DNA of 64,000 nt from Nonomuraea pusilla (GCF_900109355.1 NZ_FOBF01000007.1:1-64000), one strand, 5' to 3'. Positions 50,474-59,082 are shown, counted from the first letter of the stretch. The notes: generated by a model from the letters alone, not told the origin. Made by a program: numbers and translations.

Positions 50474-51009
50474 GAAGGCAGCTGCGCCCCACCGACGTCA
50501 AGCGGCTCAACCGCACCTGGCGCAGGAACACCGCGAACCGCCTCGCGCTGATCGTCGAGTCGGTGACCGGCCCGTTCAACGTCGGTTCGATCTTCCGCAG
50601 CGCCGCCGCGTTCGGCGTCGACCAGGTCTGGCTGGCCGGCAACGCCACGCCGCCGACGAACCCGAAGGCGGGCAAGACCGCGCTCGGCACCGAGCGCCTG
50701 GTGACGTGGCACGAGCCGGTGCCGGCGACCGAGGCGGTCAAGGCCGCCAGGGACGACGGCTACGCGGTGCTGGCCATCGAGCTGACCGCCGAGGCCGTGC
50801 CGCTGCACCGGGCCGACCTCGACCGTGACGTGTGCCTGGTGGTGGGCAGCGAGGACCACGGCTGCTCCCCCGCCCTGCTCGACGCCGTCGACGGCGCCTG
50901 CTACATCCCGCAGGTGGGCCGGGTCGGCTCGTTCAACGTGGCGGTGGCCGCCGCGATCGCCCTGTCCGAGGCCCGCCGCCAGGAATGGCAGAAACTCCCC
51001 GATTCTTAA
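50470..51009 (+). CDS. TrmH/SpoU family RNA 2'-O-methyltransferase
   Basis: A 179-residue SPOUT enzyme. Family motifs: VESVTGPFNVGSIFRSAAAFGVDQVWLAG (motif 1, about 28-56), CLVVGSEDHGCSP (motif 2) and YIPQVGRVGSFNVAVAAAIAL (motif 3, the SAM-binding knot). The natural start is a TTG at 50470 overlapping the methyltransferase stop (TTGA), giving LRRQLRPTDVKRLNRTWRRNTANR; no ATG or GTG fits before motif 1. It would methylate a tRNA or rRNA ribose. Confidence 0.88.
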   Translation: MRRQLRPTDVKRLNRTWRRNTANRLALIVESVTGPFNVGSIFRSAAAFGVDQVWLAGNATPPTNPKAGKTALGTERLVTWHEPVPATEAVKAARDDGYAVLAIELTAEAVPLHRADLDRDVCLVVGSEDHGCSPALLDAVDGACYIPQVGRVGSFNVAVAAAIALSEARRQEWQKLPDS

Positions 51010-51045
51010 CCGCGTCGTTCATTCACGAGAGGCATACTTCAGGAC

Positions 51046-51846
51046 GTGCTGAGCCGCCGCTTCGCCTTTCTCGACCATCCGGGCCCGCTCGCCTTCGCCC
51101 ACCGCGGGGGCGCCGCCGAGGGCGCGGAGAACACCCTCGCGGCCTTCGAGCGGGCCGTCGCGCTGGGGTACGCGTACCTGGAGACCGACGCGCACGCCAC
51201 GGCCGACGGGGTGCTGCTCGCCTTCCACGACCACACCCTCGACCGGGTCACCGACCGGCGGGGCCGCATCTCCGAGCTGCCGTACCGGGTGGTGCGCGGC
51301 GCGCGCATCGGCGGCGTGCACGAGATCCCGCTGCTGGAGGACCTCCTCGGCACCTGGCCGGAGATCCGGTTCAACGTCGACGTGAAGGAGGCGGCGGCCA
51401 TCGCGCCGCTGGCGGAGGCGGTCAGGCGCACCGACGCCTACGACCGGATCTGCCTGACCTCGTTCTCGGACGAGCGGCTGGCGCTGGCGAGGGCGGCGCT
51501 GGGGCGCGAGGTGTGCTCGTCGCTCGGGCCGCGCGGCGTGGCCGCGCTGCGCGCCGCCGCGGCCACCTCGGGCTACGGCAGGCTGCTGGCCCGGCTCTCG
51601 CGCGCCGGCGTGCCGTGCGCCCAGGTGCCGGTGGGCTTCCGCGGGCTGCGGGTCGCCACCGGGCCGCTGGTGCGCACGGCCCACGCGATCGGCATGCAGG
51701 TGCACGTGTGGACGGTCAACGACCCGGCCCGCATGGAGGAGCTGCTCGACCTGGGGGTCGACGGCATCATGACCGACAACATCAGCGGGCTGCGCGGCGT
51801 GCTGGAGCGCCGCGGCCTGTGGCATCCCGGCCGCCAGGCCGCCTAG
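51046..51846 (+). CDS. Glycerophosphodiester phosphodiesterase
   Basis: A 266-residue GDPD-family TIM-barrel enzyme that releases glycerol-3-phosphate from phospholipid head-group diesters. AFAHRGGAAEGAENTLAAF contains the catalytic H-R pair and the metal glutamate, LETDAHATADGVLLAFHDHTLDRVTD the other metal ligands and the second catalytic histidine, and the C-terminus VHVWTVNDPARMEELLDLGVDGIMTDN is canonical. No signal peptide is seen, so it is cytoplasmic. GTG 51046 is the start. Followed 16 bases later by the MFS gene, the order seen at the rbpA locus of streptomycetes. Confidence 0.93.
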   Translation: MLSRRFAFLDHPGPLAFAHRGGAAEGAENTLAAFERAVALGYAYLETDAHATADGVLLAFHDHTLDRVTDRRGRISELPYRVVRGARIGGVHEIPLLEDLLGTWPEIRFNVDVKEAAAIAPLAEAVRRTDAYDRICLTSFSDERLALARAALGREVCSSLGPRGVAALRAAAATSGYGRLLARLSRAGVPCAQVPVGFRGLRVATGPLVRTAHAIGMQVHVWTVNDPARMEELLDLGVDGIMTDNISGLRGVLERRGLWHPGRQAA

Positions 51847-51862
51847 GAGAGCGACTCGACAC

Positions 51863-53296
51863 ATGCCCGTACCCGCACCCCCCGCGGTCCAGGACGACTC
51901 CCCTGCGGCGCGCCGCCGCGAACAGCGCGGCTGGTACCTCTACGACTGGGCCAACTCCGCCTTCTACACCACGATCATCTCGGTGTTCCTCGGCCCGTAC
52001 CTCATCCCGGTCGCGAAGGCGGCGGCGTGCGCCAAGGACTTCCCCTCGGTGCCGGCTGCCGCCTGCTCGGCCGGCTTCGACAGGCTCGCCGGGGAGAACC
52101 CGGGGCTCGGCTACGTGGACGTGCTCGGCGCCGACATCAGGCCCGCCGCGTTCTTCGGGCTCACGCTCACGGTCGCGGTGTTCCTGCAGATCGTGTTCCT
52201 GCCGGTGGTGGGCGCCCTCGCCGACCACACCGGCCGCAAGCGGGAGCTGCTCGGGGGGTTCGCGTACGTGGGCGCGCTGGCCACCATGGGCCTGTTCTTC
52301 GTCGAGGGCGACAGGTACCTGCTCGGCGGCGTCCTGTTCGTCGTGGCCAACCTCGCCTACGGCTCCTCGGTCGTCGTGTACGACTCGTTCCTTCCGCAGA
52401 TCTCCTCCCCGGAGGAGCGCGACGCGGTCTCGTCGCGCGGCTGGGCGATCGGCTACCTCGGCGGCGGCCTGCTGCTGGCGCTCAACCTGGTGCTCTACCT
52501 GCGGCACGAGAGCCTGGGGCTGGACGAGGGCATGGCGGTGCGCATCTGCATGATGTCGGCGGGGCTGTGGTGGGCGACGTTCACGGTCGTGCCGCTGCTG
52601 CGGCTGCGCAACCGGCCGGTGCCCGCGCACGAGACGACGGCGCTCGCCTCGGTCGGGGGCAGCTTCCGCCAGCTCGGCAGGACCCTCGCCGAGCTGCGGC
52701 GCTACCCGCTGACGCTGCTGTTCCTGGTGGCGTACCTGGTCTACAACGACGGCGTCCAGACGGTGATCGGCAACAGCGCGGCCTTCGCCTCCGAGGCGCT
52801 CAAGCTGGACAAGACCGTGCAGATCACGGCGATCCTGATGGTGCAGTTCGTGGCGTTCTTCGGGGCGCTGCTGCTCGGCCGCCTGGCCCGCTCGTACGGC
52901 ACGAAGCGGACGGTGCTCGGCAGCCTCGTGGTGTGGACGGTGATCGTGGTGGTGGCGATGTTCGTGCAGGAGGGCGCGCAGCTGCAGTTCTACCTGATGG
53001 CGTTCGCCATCGCGATCGTGCTGGGCGGCACGCAGGCGCTGTCGCGCTCGCTGTTCTCGCAGGTCATCCCGAAGGGACGCGAGGCGGAGTACTTCAGCCT
53101 GCTGCAGATCAGCGACAAGGGCTCGGCGTTCATCGGCTCGCTCACGGTGACGATCGCGCTGCAGCTCACCAACAGCTACCGCATCGCCATCGTCTCCATG
53201 ATCGTCTTCTTCGTCGCGGGTTTCGTGCTGCTGGCGCTGACGAACCTGCCCAGGGCGATCAGGGCGGCGGGCAACGAGGTGCCTGAGCGCATCTGA
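51863..53296 (+). CDS. MFS transporter, UMF1/Atg22-like family
   Basis: A 477-residue transporter with about twelve helices. RREQRGWYLYDWANSAFYTTIISVFLGPYLIPVA is the diagnostic UMF1-family opening, and VGALADHTGRKRELL is the first intracellular loop. An external loop of about 50 residues with paired cysteines (AAACAKDFPSVPAAACSAGF) follows helix 1. Substrate unknown; yeast relatives export amino acids from the vacuole. ATG 51863 with AGGAG about 12 bases upstream. The stop codon lies in a 15-base tandem duplication (CTGACCCGGGCGC at 53293 and 53308). Confidence 0.92.
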   Translation: MPVPAPPAVQDDSPAARRREQRGWYLYDWANSAFYTTIISVFLGPYLIPVAKAAACAKDFPSVPAAACSAGFDRLAGENPGLGYVDVLGADIRPAAFFGLTLTVAVFLQIVFLPVVGALADHTGRKRELLGGFAYVGALATMGLFFVEGDRYLLGGVLFVVANLAYGSSVVVYDSFLPQISSPEERDAVSSRGWAIGYLGGGLLLALNLVLYLRHESLGLDEGMAVRICMMSAGLWWATFTVVPLLRLRNRPVPAHETTALASVGGSFRQLGRTLAELRRYPLTLLFLVAYLVYNDGVQTVIGNSAAFASEALKLDKTVQITAILMVQFVAFFGALLLGRLARSYGTKRTVLGSLVVWTVIVVVAMFVQEGAQLQFYLMAFAIAIVLGGTQALSRSLFSQVIPKGREAEYFSLLQISDKGSAFIGSLTVTIALQLTNSYRIAIVSMIVFFVAGFVLLALTNLPRAIRAAGNEVPERI

Positions 53297-53323
53297 CCCG
53301 GGCGCACCTGACCCGGGCGCGGC

Positions 53324-54262
53324 TCAGCCGAGCGGCGGCCGGTCCCGCCACTGCCGTACGAGCGGCTCCAGCAGCCCGGCGAGCTCCGGCATGAGCGGCG
53401 CGTACGCGAGCGCGGCCACGGCCTGGAACAGCCGCGCCCGTTCCATGGTGTCGAGCAGCCGGGAGTCCACGGGCGTCCCTCCCGCGCGCAGGTACGCCTC
53501 GACGCCGCGCGGCCCGCACCCGGCCAGGTCCCATTCCACGGGGCCGCGGGTGACGTCCTCGAAGTCGGCGAACAGGTGGCCGCCCGCGGTGCGCAGCACG
53601 TTGTAGGCGGGCGCGTCGCCGTGCAGGGGCTGCGGGCGCGTGCCGGGGAAGCGGACGGGCAGCTCGGGCAGCAGGGCCTCCAGCGCGGCGTACTCGCGCT
53701 CGGCCCGGTCGAGGTCGTCCGGGGTGAGGTCGCCTGGCCGCCTGGCGAGTTCGTCGAGCGCCGCCCTGGCGCCGGGCACGAGCGGCGACAGCGTGGGCAG
53801 CGGGCCCGGGTAGCGGGCCAGCAGCGCGTGCAGGGGCGCGGTCCAGCCGGTCTGCTCGGCGAAGCGGGTCTCCCACTCCTCGGCGGGCACGTCGCGCACG
53901 GGGTCGCGCTCCTCGACGTACTCCCAGAAGGTCAGGGACCGGCCTTCGCTCTCGACGGGTTCCGGCGGCACGAGCGGGCTGGGCCGTACGACGGGGGCGC
54001 CCTGCCCGGCCAGCCACCGGACGACGTCGAGCTCGCGCCGCTGCCGCTCCGCCTGCTCGGCGGCCGTGGCGAACGTCAGCGACGGCACCCGGACCACGAC
54101 GGGTTCCGGGTCGAGGTGGACGAGCACGTTGAAGACGTCGTGCAGGACGCGGGGCTCGCCGGGCCGCAGCCCGAGGCGCCGCGCCGCGCTCGTGGCCGCC
54201 CGCACGGCCCGCTCGCCCCGTTCCGCCGGGCCCGGCCGCTCCCCCGCCGTCGCGCTCGCCAT
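53324..54262 (-). CDS. Aminoglycoside phosphotransferase family protein
   Basis: A 312-residue protein kinase-like phosphotransferase. The catalytic loop reads PLHGDAPAYNVLR (the HGDxxxxN motif, aspartate as base) and the metal motif FADFEDVTRGPVEWDLA. The N-lobe includes VVVRVPSL with arginine at the usual lysine position. Despite the name, most such actinomycete proteins are of unknown substrate and not proven resistance genes. ATG 54262 (MASATAG) is chosen; an upstream opening is non-homologous. It converges on the MFS gene. Confidence 0.87.
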   Translation of the reverse strand: MASATAGERPGPAERGERAVRAATSAARRLGLRPGEPRVLHDVFNVLVHLDPEPVVVRVPSLTFATAAEQAERQRRELDVVRWLAGQGAPVVRPSPLVPPEPVESEGRSLTFWEYVEERDPVRDVPAEEWETRFAEQTGWTAPLHALLARYPGPLPTLSPLVPGARAALDELARRPGDLTPDDLDRAEREYAALEALLPELPVRFPGTRPQPLHGDAPAYNVLRTAGGHLFADFEDVTRGPVEWDLAGCGPRGVEAYLRAGGTPVDSRLLDTMERARLFQAVAALAYAPLMPELAGLLEPLVRQWRDRPPLG

Positions 54263-54341
54263 GCCCGCGATCGTTTCCGTGCCCGGGGGCGGTGTCAACG
54301 CGGCGCGCCCGCCCACTTTCCGTCACAACCGATCCAGACAG

Positions 54342-54388
54342 AGAGCACCGCTCTTGACAGCGCCGCACCAAAGCGAGAGCATTGCTCT
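54342..54388. promoter_or_regulatory. Promoter with twin AGAGC-N3-GCTCT operators
   Basis: Two perfect palindromes, AGAGC-ACC-GCTCT (54342-54354) and AGAGC-ATT-GCTCT (54376-54388), are 34 bases apart. A consensus -35 hexamer TTGACA (54354-54359) overlaps the end of the first, and the second lies where the -10 region should be, so a bound regulator would block RNA polymerase. They control the membrane protein gene at 54423. The half-sites suit a TetR-type protein not encoded nearby. Confidence 0.6.
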
Positions 54389-54422
54389 TGCTAAAGAGCG
54401 ACGTACTCACATGGGAGCACTG

Positions 54423-55052
54423 ATGAGCAACCGGCTCACGTCCGCGGCCTTCGCCGTCACCGGCGTCCTGTTCTTCGCCTACCCGGCGATCCGCCCCTCG
54501 GGCGACGACGCCGCCGCCATGGCCGGCGCGCCCTGGGTCGTGGGCCACCTGGCCGCGATGCTCGGGTTCGTGCTGCTCGGCCTGGGCGTGCTCGGCCTGC
54601 ACCAGCGGCTCGGCGACCGGCTGAGCCTGCGCGCGGCCGCGGTGACCTGGGCGGGCGCGGGGCTCACCCTGCCCTACTACGGCGCCGAGGACTTCGGCCT
54701 GCACGTGATCGCCGTGCGGGCCCTGCGTGACGGCACGCCCGCCCTGATGGAGCTCGCCGGGCAGTTCAGGTTCCACCCCGTGGCCGTCGCCATGTTCGCC
54801 GCAGGGCTGGTGCTGCTGGGCGTGGGCGCGATCATGGCGGCGGTGGCGGTGTGGCGGTCGGGCACCCTGGCCCGCTGGAGCGGCCTGCCGCTGGCGCTGG
54901 GGTTCGCGCTGTTCATCCCGCAGTTCTTCACGGCCTACCCGCTGCGCGTCGCCCACGGCGCGCTGCTGATGGCGGGCGGGCTGTGGCTGGCCGCCGCCCT
55001 GTGGCCCCGCGCGGCCCGCGGCGCCGCCCCCGCGCCGGTCGCGGCCCGCTGA
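54423..55052 (+). CDS. Hypothetical membrane protein with six helices
   Basis: A 209-residue protein with six hydrophobic segments, among them LTSAAFAVTGVLFFAYPAI, LAAMLGFVLLGLGVLGL, VAMFAAGLVLLGVGAIMAAVAVW and LLMAGGLWLAAALWPRA. No catalytic or transporter signature is evident. The ATG at 54423 (MSNRL) has GGGAG six bases upstream and is preferred to an ATG at 54411. Its promoter carries two palindromes that overlap the -35 and -10 regions, so expression is probably tightly repressed and induced by an unlinked regulator. Lies between the phosphotransferase gene (divergent) and rbpA. Confidence 0.8.
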   Translation: MSNRLTSAAFAVTGVLFFAYPAIRPSGDDAAAMAGAPWVVGHLAAMLGFVLLGLGVLGLHQRLGDRLSLRAAAVTWAGAGLTLPYYGAEDFGLHVIAVRALRDGTPALMELAGQFRFHPVAVAMFAAGLVLLGVGAIMAAVAVWRSGTLARWSGLPLALGFALFIPQFFTAYPLRVAHGALLMAGGLWLAAALWPRAARGAAPAPVAAR

Positions 55053-55159
55053 GGCGGGCGCTTCCCGCCGGCTCACGGGCTCTCACCTGCGACGACGCCG
55101 CTGAAGGCGGCGGTGGGCAGAACCCGCGCGCGCCGACGCGATTGGATCACGCCGCAGGT

Positions 55160-55186
55160 GGGAATCCCATCACGGTACCAAGCGTT
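55160..55186 (+). promoter_or_regulatory. Sigma-R type promoter of rbpA
   Basis: GGGAAT (55160-55165), 18-base spacer, GTT (55184-55186) matches the known GGGAAT-N18-GTT consensus of the thiol-stress sigma factor SigR. rbpA is a known SigR target in Streptomyces. Transcription should begin near 55193, leaving a leader of about 50 bases. Confidence 0.82.
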
Positions 55187-55243
55187 AGACACCGTGGGAG
55201 ACAGACCCCCCACGCATGGGGGCCCTGTAGGAGGCATTGAGAC

Positions 55244-55588
55244 ATGGGCGAGCGCGCGCTTCGTGGCACCCGGCTCGGGGCAACCAGCTACGAGAACGAC
55301 CGTAACACGGATCTGGCCCCGCGCCAGGAGGTGTCCTACACCTGTCCGAAGGGCCATCGGTTCGAGGTCCCGCTTGCCGCCGAAGCCGAGATCCCCGCGA
55401 CGTGGGAGTGCCGCATGTGCGGCGCGAACGCGGTCCGGGTGGACGGCGAGCAGCCGGAGTCCAAGAAGACCAAGGCCCCGCGGACGCACTGGGACATGCT
55501 CCTGGAGCGGCGATCGATCGAAGACCTGGAAGAGGTGCTCAACGAGAGGCTCGCGGTGCTTCGCGCACAGCGGCGCAAGAGCGCCTGA
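55244..55588 (+). CDS. rbpA: RNA polymerase-binding protein RbpA
   Basis: A 114-residue actinobacterial transcription factor that binds RNA polymerase and sigma-A and stabilises the open complex. The N-terminal GERALRGTRLGATSYENDR is nearly invariant in the family, the core has zinc-site residues C34, H38, C56 and C59 (YTCPKGHRF, WECRMCG), and the C-terminal sigma-interaction domain reads RTHWDMLLERRSIEDLEEVLNERL. It is monocistronic, with a SigR-type promoter upstream and a strong terminator downstream. Confidence 0.98.
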   Translation: MGERALRGTRLGATSYENDRNTDLAPRQEVSYTCPKGHRFEVPLAAEAEIPATWECRMCGANAVRVDGEQPESKKTKAPRTHWDMLLERRSIEDLEEVLNERLAVLRAQRRKSA

Positions 55589-55603
55589 CACCCTCTCACG
55601 GTG

Positions 55604-55635
55604 AGAACCCCCGGCCCTGGCGGGCCGGGGGTTCT
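55604..55635. terminator. Terminator after rbpA
   Basis: Perfect 14-base stem AGAACCCCCGGCCC / GGGCCGGGGGTTCT with a TGGC loop, 16 bases after the rbpA stop, between convergent rbpA and fxsA. No long U-tract, as usual in actinomycetes; probably works for both genes. Confidence 0.88.
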
Positions 55636-55672
55636 GCTGTGACGGGGGCCGGCGGGGCTGCTCGGACGAGGG

Positions 55673-56176
55673 TCAGGGCTCGCGGTCCTCGCGGATGACC
55701 TCGCCGTGCACGACCCTGCCACCACGGCTTCCGCCCTGCGCGGCGCCGTACGGGGCGCCCGCGTCCGCGACCGGCGGGAACAGGTTCGCGTACGGGGAGG
55801 CCGCCGCCATCCGCCTGACCCGGCGGTCGAAGAACCACGCCCCCAGCCGCCGCATCAGCGGCCTGGTGAACGGCAGGATGCACAGGAAGCCGAACACGTC
55901 GGTGAAGAAGCCGGGGGTCAGCAGCAGCGCGCCGCCGATCAGCACCAGCCCGCCGTCGGCCAGCTCGCGGTCGGGCATCCGGCCCGATCCCAGCGCCTCC
56001 TGCAGCGCCCGCCAGGCCCTGCGGCCCTCACGCCGCACCAGCCAGGCGCCGAGCAGGCTGTCGGCGATGAGCAGCGCGACCGTCGTGGGGCCCCCGATCA
56101 CGGAGCCCACCTGGATCAGCAGCCAGATCTCCAGGACCGGGACGACCAGGAAGGCCAGGAAAAGCAGCAGCCGCAT
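55673..56176 (-). CDS. fxsA: FxsA family membrane protein
   Basis: A 167-residue FxsA protein, named for suppression of phage F exclusion when overproduced; its normal role is unknown. MRLLLFLAFLVVPVLEIWLLIQVGSVIGGPTTVALLIADSLLGAWLVRREG is the diagnostic opening with two helices, followed by a third and fourth (GGLVLIGGALLLTPGFFTDVFGFLCILPFTRP). The C-terminal tail is soluble. ATG 56176 with GAGGA five bases upstream. Next to rbpA in the same convergent order as in streptomycetes. Confidence 0.93.
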   Translation of the reverse strand: MRLLLFLAFLVVPVLEIWLLIQVGSVIGGPTTVALLIADSLLGAWLVRREGRRAWRALQEALGSGRMPDRELADGGLVLIGGALLLTPGFFTDVFGFLCILPFTRPLMRRLGAWFFDRRVRRMAAASPYANLFPPVADAGAPYGAAQGGSRGGRVVHGEVIREDREP

Positions 56177-56266
56177 CGTTTCCTCGTTTCGCACACACGC
56201 GTACGCAACTGACAACGTCCGGCGGGCGCCCGGCGTTCCGCCCGGACGACGCGTTCGCGTCCCGTG

Positions 56267-57742
56267 TCAGGGCGCGTCGCCCAGTTGCAGCGCCTGGAGC
56301 GCGAGCCAGGCGATCACGCGGTCCTCGGTGACGGACATGGACAGGCCGGTCAGCTCCTCCACCCGCGTCATCCGCTGGCGCAGCGTGTGCCGGTGGATGC
56401 CGAGCTGCGAGGACGCCGCCTCCCAGCTGCTGTTCTCGCTCAGGAAGACCCGCAGGGAGCGCAGCAGGACGCGGGTGGAGTCGTTCTCCAGCAGCGGCAG
56501 GAGCGGCGTGGTGAGCGCCCCGCGCGCGGCCGGGTCGAGATGCTGCAGGATGAGCCGCTGGGTCGGGAGCCCGGCGAACTCGACCACGGGCCGGGCGTCC
56601 GCCACGGCCACGGCGAGCGCCTGCTCGGCCTGCCGCCGGCTGAGCAGGCAGGACGGCAGCGGCTGCGCGGTGCCGATCCCGCACCGGGCCGGCACGCCTT
56701 CGCGCTCCACCGCCTCGGCCACCCGGGCGGTCCAGCGGCCCAGCTCGTCCTCGGGGAGCAGGACGGTGACCAGTGACGACTCCGAGCTGACCAGCGGGGG
56801 CAGGTCCAGGTCGGCGCACCACTCCAGCGCGTTGTCCTCCAGCGGCACCGCCCGCGACCGCGAACGCAGCAGCGCGACGGCGACGTTCCCCGCGAGCAGG
56901 TTCCACCGGGCCGACACCCGGGAGACGAGGGCGGGGTCGCCCGACATCAGCGCGTCCACCGCGTCGGCCCTGGCCAGGCCCCAGGTGTCGCCGCCGCTCA
57001 GCGGGTTGAGCGCGAGGTCGAGCAGGAGCGCCGCGTGCTGCGCCAGCTCCCGGGTGAGCGTGATCCGGTCGGGGCGGGGCGCGACCACGAGGTGGGCGCG
57101 GGGCCTGACCGGGTCGCCCACGCCGTAGACGGTCAGGCCGGGATGCCTGATGCGGGAGCGCTGGCCCAGCGCGGCGGCGCGGGCGTCGTCGATGTGCACC
57201 CTGGCGGCGCCCACGGCCGCGTGGACGTTGCCGTGCCGGTCCATCAGCACGGCCCAGCTGTCGATGCGCGCGGCGAGCGTGGCGACGATCCCCTGCGTCC
57301 CGGCGCTGCGCGCCACCATCGTCATGCTGGAGACGCCTTCGGCGATCAGCCGCGCCTCCGCGGCTCCCGTGTGCAGCAGGTCGGCGTTGACGTGGAAGGT
57401 GATGTCCTGGAACGACACGCCGCGCGGGATCTCCAGCACGGCCAGGCCGTGCGCGCCCGCTCCGGCGACCAGCGCCGGGGGGACGGCCGGGTGGCGCACC
57501 CCGATGCCGAAGCCGAGCGCGGCGATGCCCGCCCGGGCGAGCCGCTCGGCGTACGCCGCCAGCTCGTCGGGGTCGTCCAGCTCCAGGCCGAGTGTGAGAA
57601 GCATCTCACCGCCGCGCAGCCAGGGGGTCGGGTCGGCCAGCTCGGAGATGTGCGTCCAGCGGATGGGACGGTCCAGGCCGGTCGTCCCGGTGGGCACGCG
57701 CAGCCGGAACCGCTGCGCGACGTCGCCCGCCGTCTCCAGCAT
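56267..57742 (-). CDS. PucR family transcriptional regulator
   Basis: A 491-residue regulator. The N-terminal PucR domain spans about 1-120 (LDRPIRWTHISELADPTPWLRGGEMLLTLGLEL), a central GGDEF-like region covers about 250-400, and the C-terminal helix-turn-helix_30 reads SWEAASSQLGIHRHTLRQRMTRVEELTGLSM. ATG 57742 has AGGAG seven bases upstream. It is divergent from the alcohol dehydrogenase and APC permease genes, the likely targets; PucR proteins generally control nitrogen or amine catabolism. Confidence 0.93.
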   Translation of the reverse strand: MLETAGDVAQRFRLRVPTGTTGLDRPIRWTHISELADPTPWLRGGEMLLTLGLELDDPDELAAYAERLARAGIAALGFGIGVRHPAVPPALVAGAGAHGLAVLEIPRGVSFQDITFHVNADLLHTGAAEARLIAEGVSSMTMVARSAGTQGIVATLAARIDSWAVLMDRHGNVHAAVGAARVHIDDARAAALGQRSRIRHPGLTVYGVGDPVRPRAHLVVAPRPDRITLTRELAQHAALLLDLALNPLSGGDTWGLARADAVDALMSGDPALVSRVSARWNLLAGNVAVALLRSRSRAVPLEDNALEWCADLDLPPLVSSESSLVTVLLPEDELGRWTARVAEAVEREGVPARCGIGTAQPLPSCLLSRRQAEQALAVAVADARPVVEFAGLPTQRLILQHLDPAARGALTTPLLPLLENDSTRVLLRSLRVFLSENSSWEAASSQLGIHRHTLRQRMTRVEELTGLSMSVTEDRVIAWLALQALQLGDAP

Positions 57743-57851
57743 CCGGCATCTCCTCTCTCGGCCCGCGTGCCCGTGGCGTCCGGAGCCGCTCTCGCCGGCG
57801 ATCTGACGCAGGGTCACCGTGTCACGGCCCCGCTCGCGGCGCGAAGTATCG

Positions 57852-57907
57852 GATCGGCACTCCGATCGCAGGTGAATGGACATTCGGTCAGGTTCCGCGG
57901 TGACCTG
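57852..57907. promoter_or_regulatory. Palindromes in the PucR/dehydrogenase divergent region
   Basis: Two inverted repeats: GATCGG-CACT-CCGATC (57852-57867) and CAGGT-N9-ACCTG (57889-57907). The second is also mirrored by GCAGGT at 57868-57873 against ACCTGC at 57903-57908. They lie about 80-130 bases before the dehydrogenase start and are candidate PucR sites. Confidence 0.45.
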
Positions 57908-57984
57908 CGCCTCCATAACCTGAACCCTGTTCCAGTAACACCGGGTGACGGCGACGCTGTTCCCGGGCCGAGGAAGGGAGCAGT

Positions 57985-59082
57985 ATGCGCGCCGCGGTCT
58001 TCGAATCCGCCGACCGGCCCGTCCGGGTCGAGCAGGTGGACCTCGCCCCTCCGGGTCCCGGCGAGGTCCGCGTCCGGATCGCCGCCGCCGGGGTGTGCGG
58101 GTCGGACCTCCACGTACGCCGCGGCGAATGGGACGTCCCGCTCCCCCTGGTGATGGGCCACGAGGGCTCCGGCGTGGTCACCGAGCTCGGCCCCGGGGTG
58201 ACGAGCCTCGCCGAGGGCGACCACGTCGTCCTGTCCTGGGTCGCGCCGTGCGGCCGGTGCCGGTACTGCCGGGCCGGGCACGAGGCCCGCTGCCAGCTCG
58301 CCGCGACCGTGGTCGCGCCCGGCGGCGTCCTGCAGGACGGCAGCAGCAGGCTCAGCAGGAACGGTGAGACCGTCTACCACTACCTCGGCGTCTCGTCCTT
58401 CGCCGAGGAGGCCGTGGTGCCCGCGTCCGGGGCCGTCAAGATCCGCGAGGACGCCCCGCTGGACACCGTGGCCCTGGTCGGCTGCGCGGTCGCCACCGGC
58501 GTCGGCGCGGTGACCAACACGGCCGCCGTCCTGCCCGGCAGCACGGTCGCGGTCATCGGCTGCGGCGGGGTCGGGCTGTCCGTCGTCCAGGGCGCCAAGC
58601 TGGCCGGGGCCGAGCGGATCGTCGCGATCGACACCCGCGCCGAGAAGACGGCGCTCGCGATGACGCTCGGCGCCACCGACCAGCTCTCCGGCGCCGACGC
58701 CACCGCCCCCGAGGCGCTGCGCGACCTGCTGCCCGACGGCGTCGACTACGCCTTCGACGCGGTCGGCCACCAGGCCACGCTGGAGGCGGCCATCCAGATG
58801 CTCGGCCTGGGCGGCGCGGCGGTGGCCGTGGGCCTGCCGCCGAAGGGCACCCTCGCCCGGTTCGACCCGCTCGTCCTGGCCGAGGCCGACCAGCGGATCC
58901 TCGGGTCCAACTACGGCAGCGTCCGCCCGGCCATCGACATCCCGGCGCTGGTCGACCGCTACATGGACGGCCACCTGCAGCTCGACCAGCTCGTCAGCAG
59001 GCGCACCACCCTCGACGAGGCCGGGCACGCCCTGGACGACCTGGCCAGCGGCGAGGCGCTGCGCACCCTGCTCGTCCCCTGA
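57985..59082 (+). CDS. Zinc-dependent alcohol dehydrogenase (MDR family)
   Basis: A 365-residue medium-chain dehydrogenase. Catalytic zinc ligands are C38 (GVCGSDLH) and H59-E60 (GHEGSG); the structural zinc lobe has C89, C92, C95 and C103; the NAD-binding motif is VIGCGGVGLS, followed by an acidic residue (IDTRAEK) that favours NAD. GSNYGSVRPAIDIPALVDRYMDGHL near the C-terminus is like class III/NDMA-type and aryl-alcohol dehydrogenases. Divergent from PucR and followed by the APC permease, suggesting oxidation of an imported amino-alcohol or of an aldehyde made from an amine. Confidence 0.93.
   Translation: MRAAVFESADRPVRVEQVDLAPPGPGEVRVRIAAAGVCGSDLHVRRGEWDVPLPLVMGHEGSGVVTELGPGVTSLAEGDHVVLSWVAPCGRCRYCRAGHEARCQLAATVVAPGGVLQDGSSRLSRNGETVYHYLGVSSFAEEAVVPASGAVKIREDAPLDTVALVGCAVATGVGAVTNTAAVLPGSTVAVIGCGGVGLSVVQGAKLAGAERIVAIDTRAEKTALAMTLGATDQLSGADATAPEALRDLLPDGVDYAFDAVGHQATLEAAIQMLGLGGAAVAVGLPPKGTLARFDPLVLAEADQRILGSNYGSVRPAIDIPALVDRYMDGHLQLDQLVSRRTTLDEAGHALDDLASGEALRTLLVP

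Noticed and set aside
53324..54262. Aminoglycoside resistance gene
   Set aside because: Only the general phosphotransferase motifs are present; nothing links it to a known resistance enzyme.
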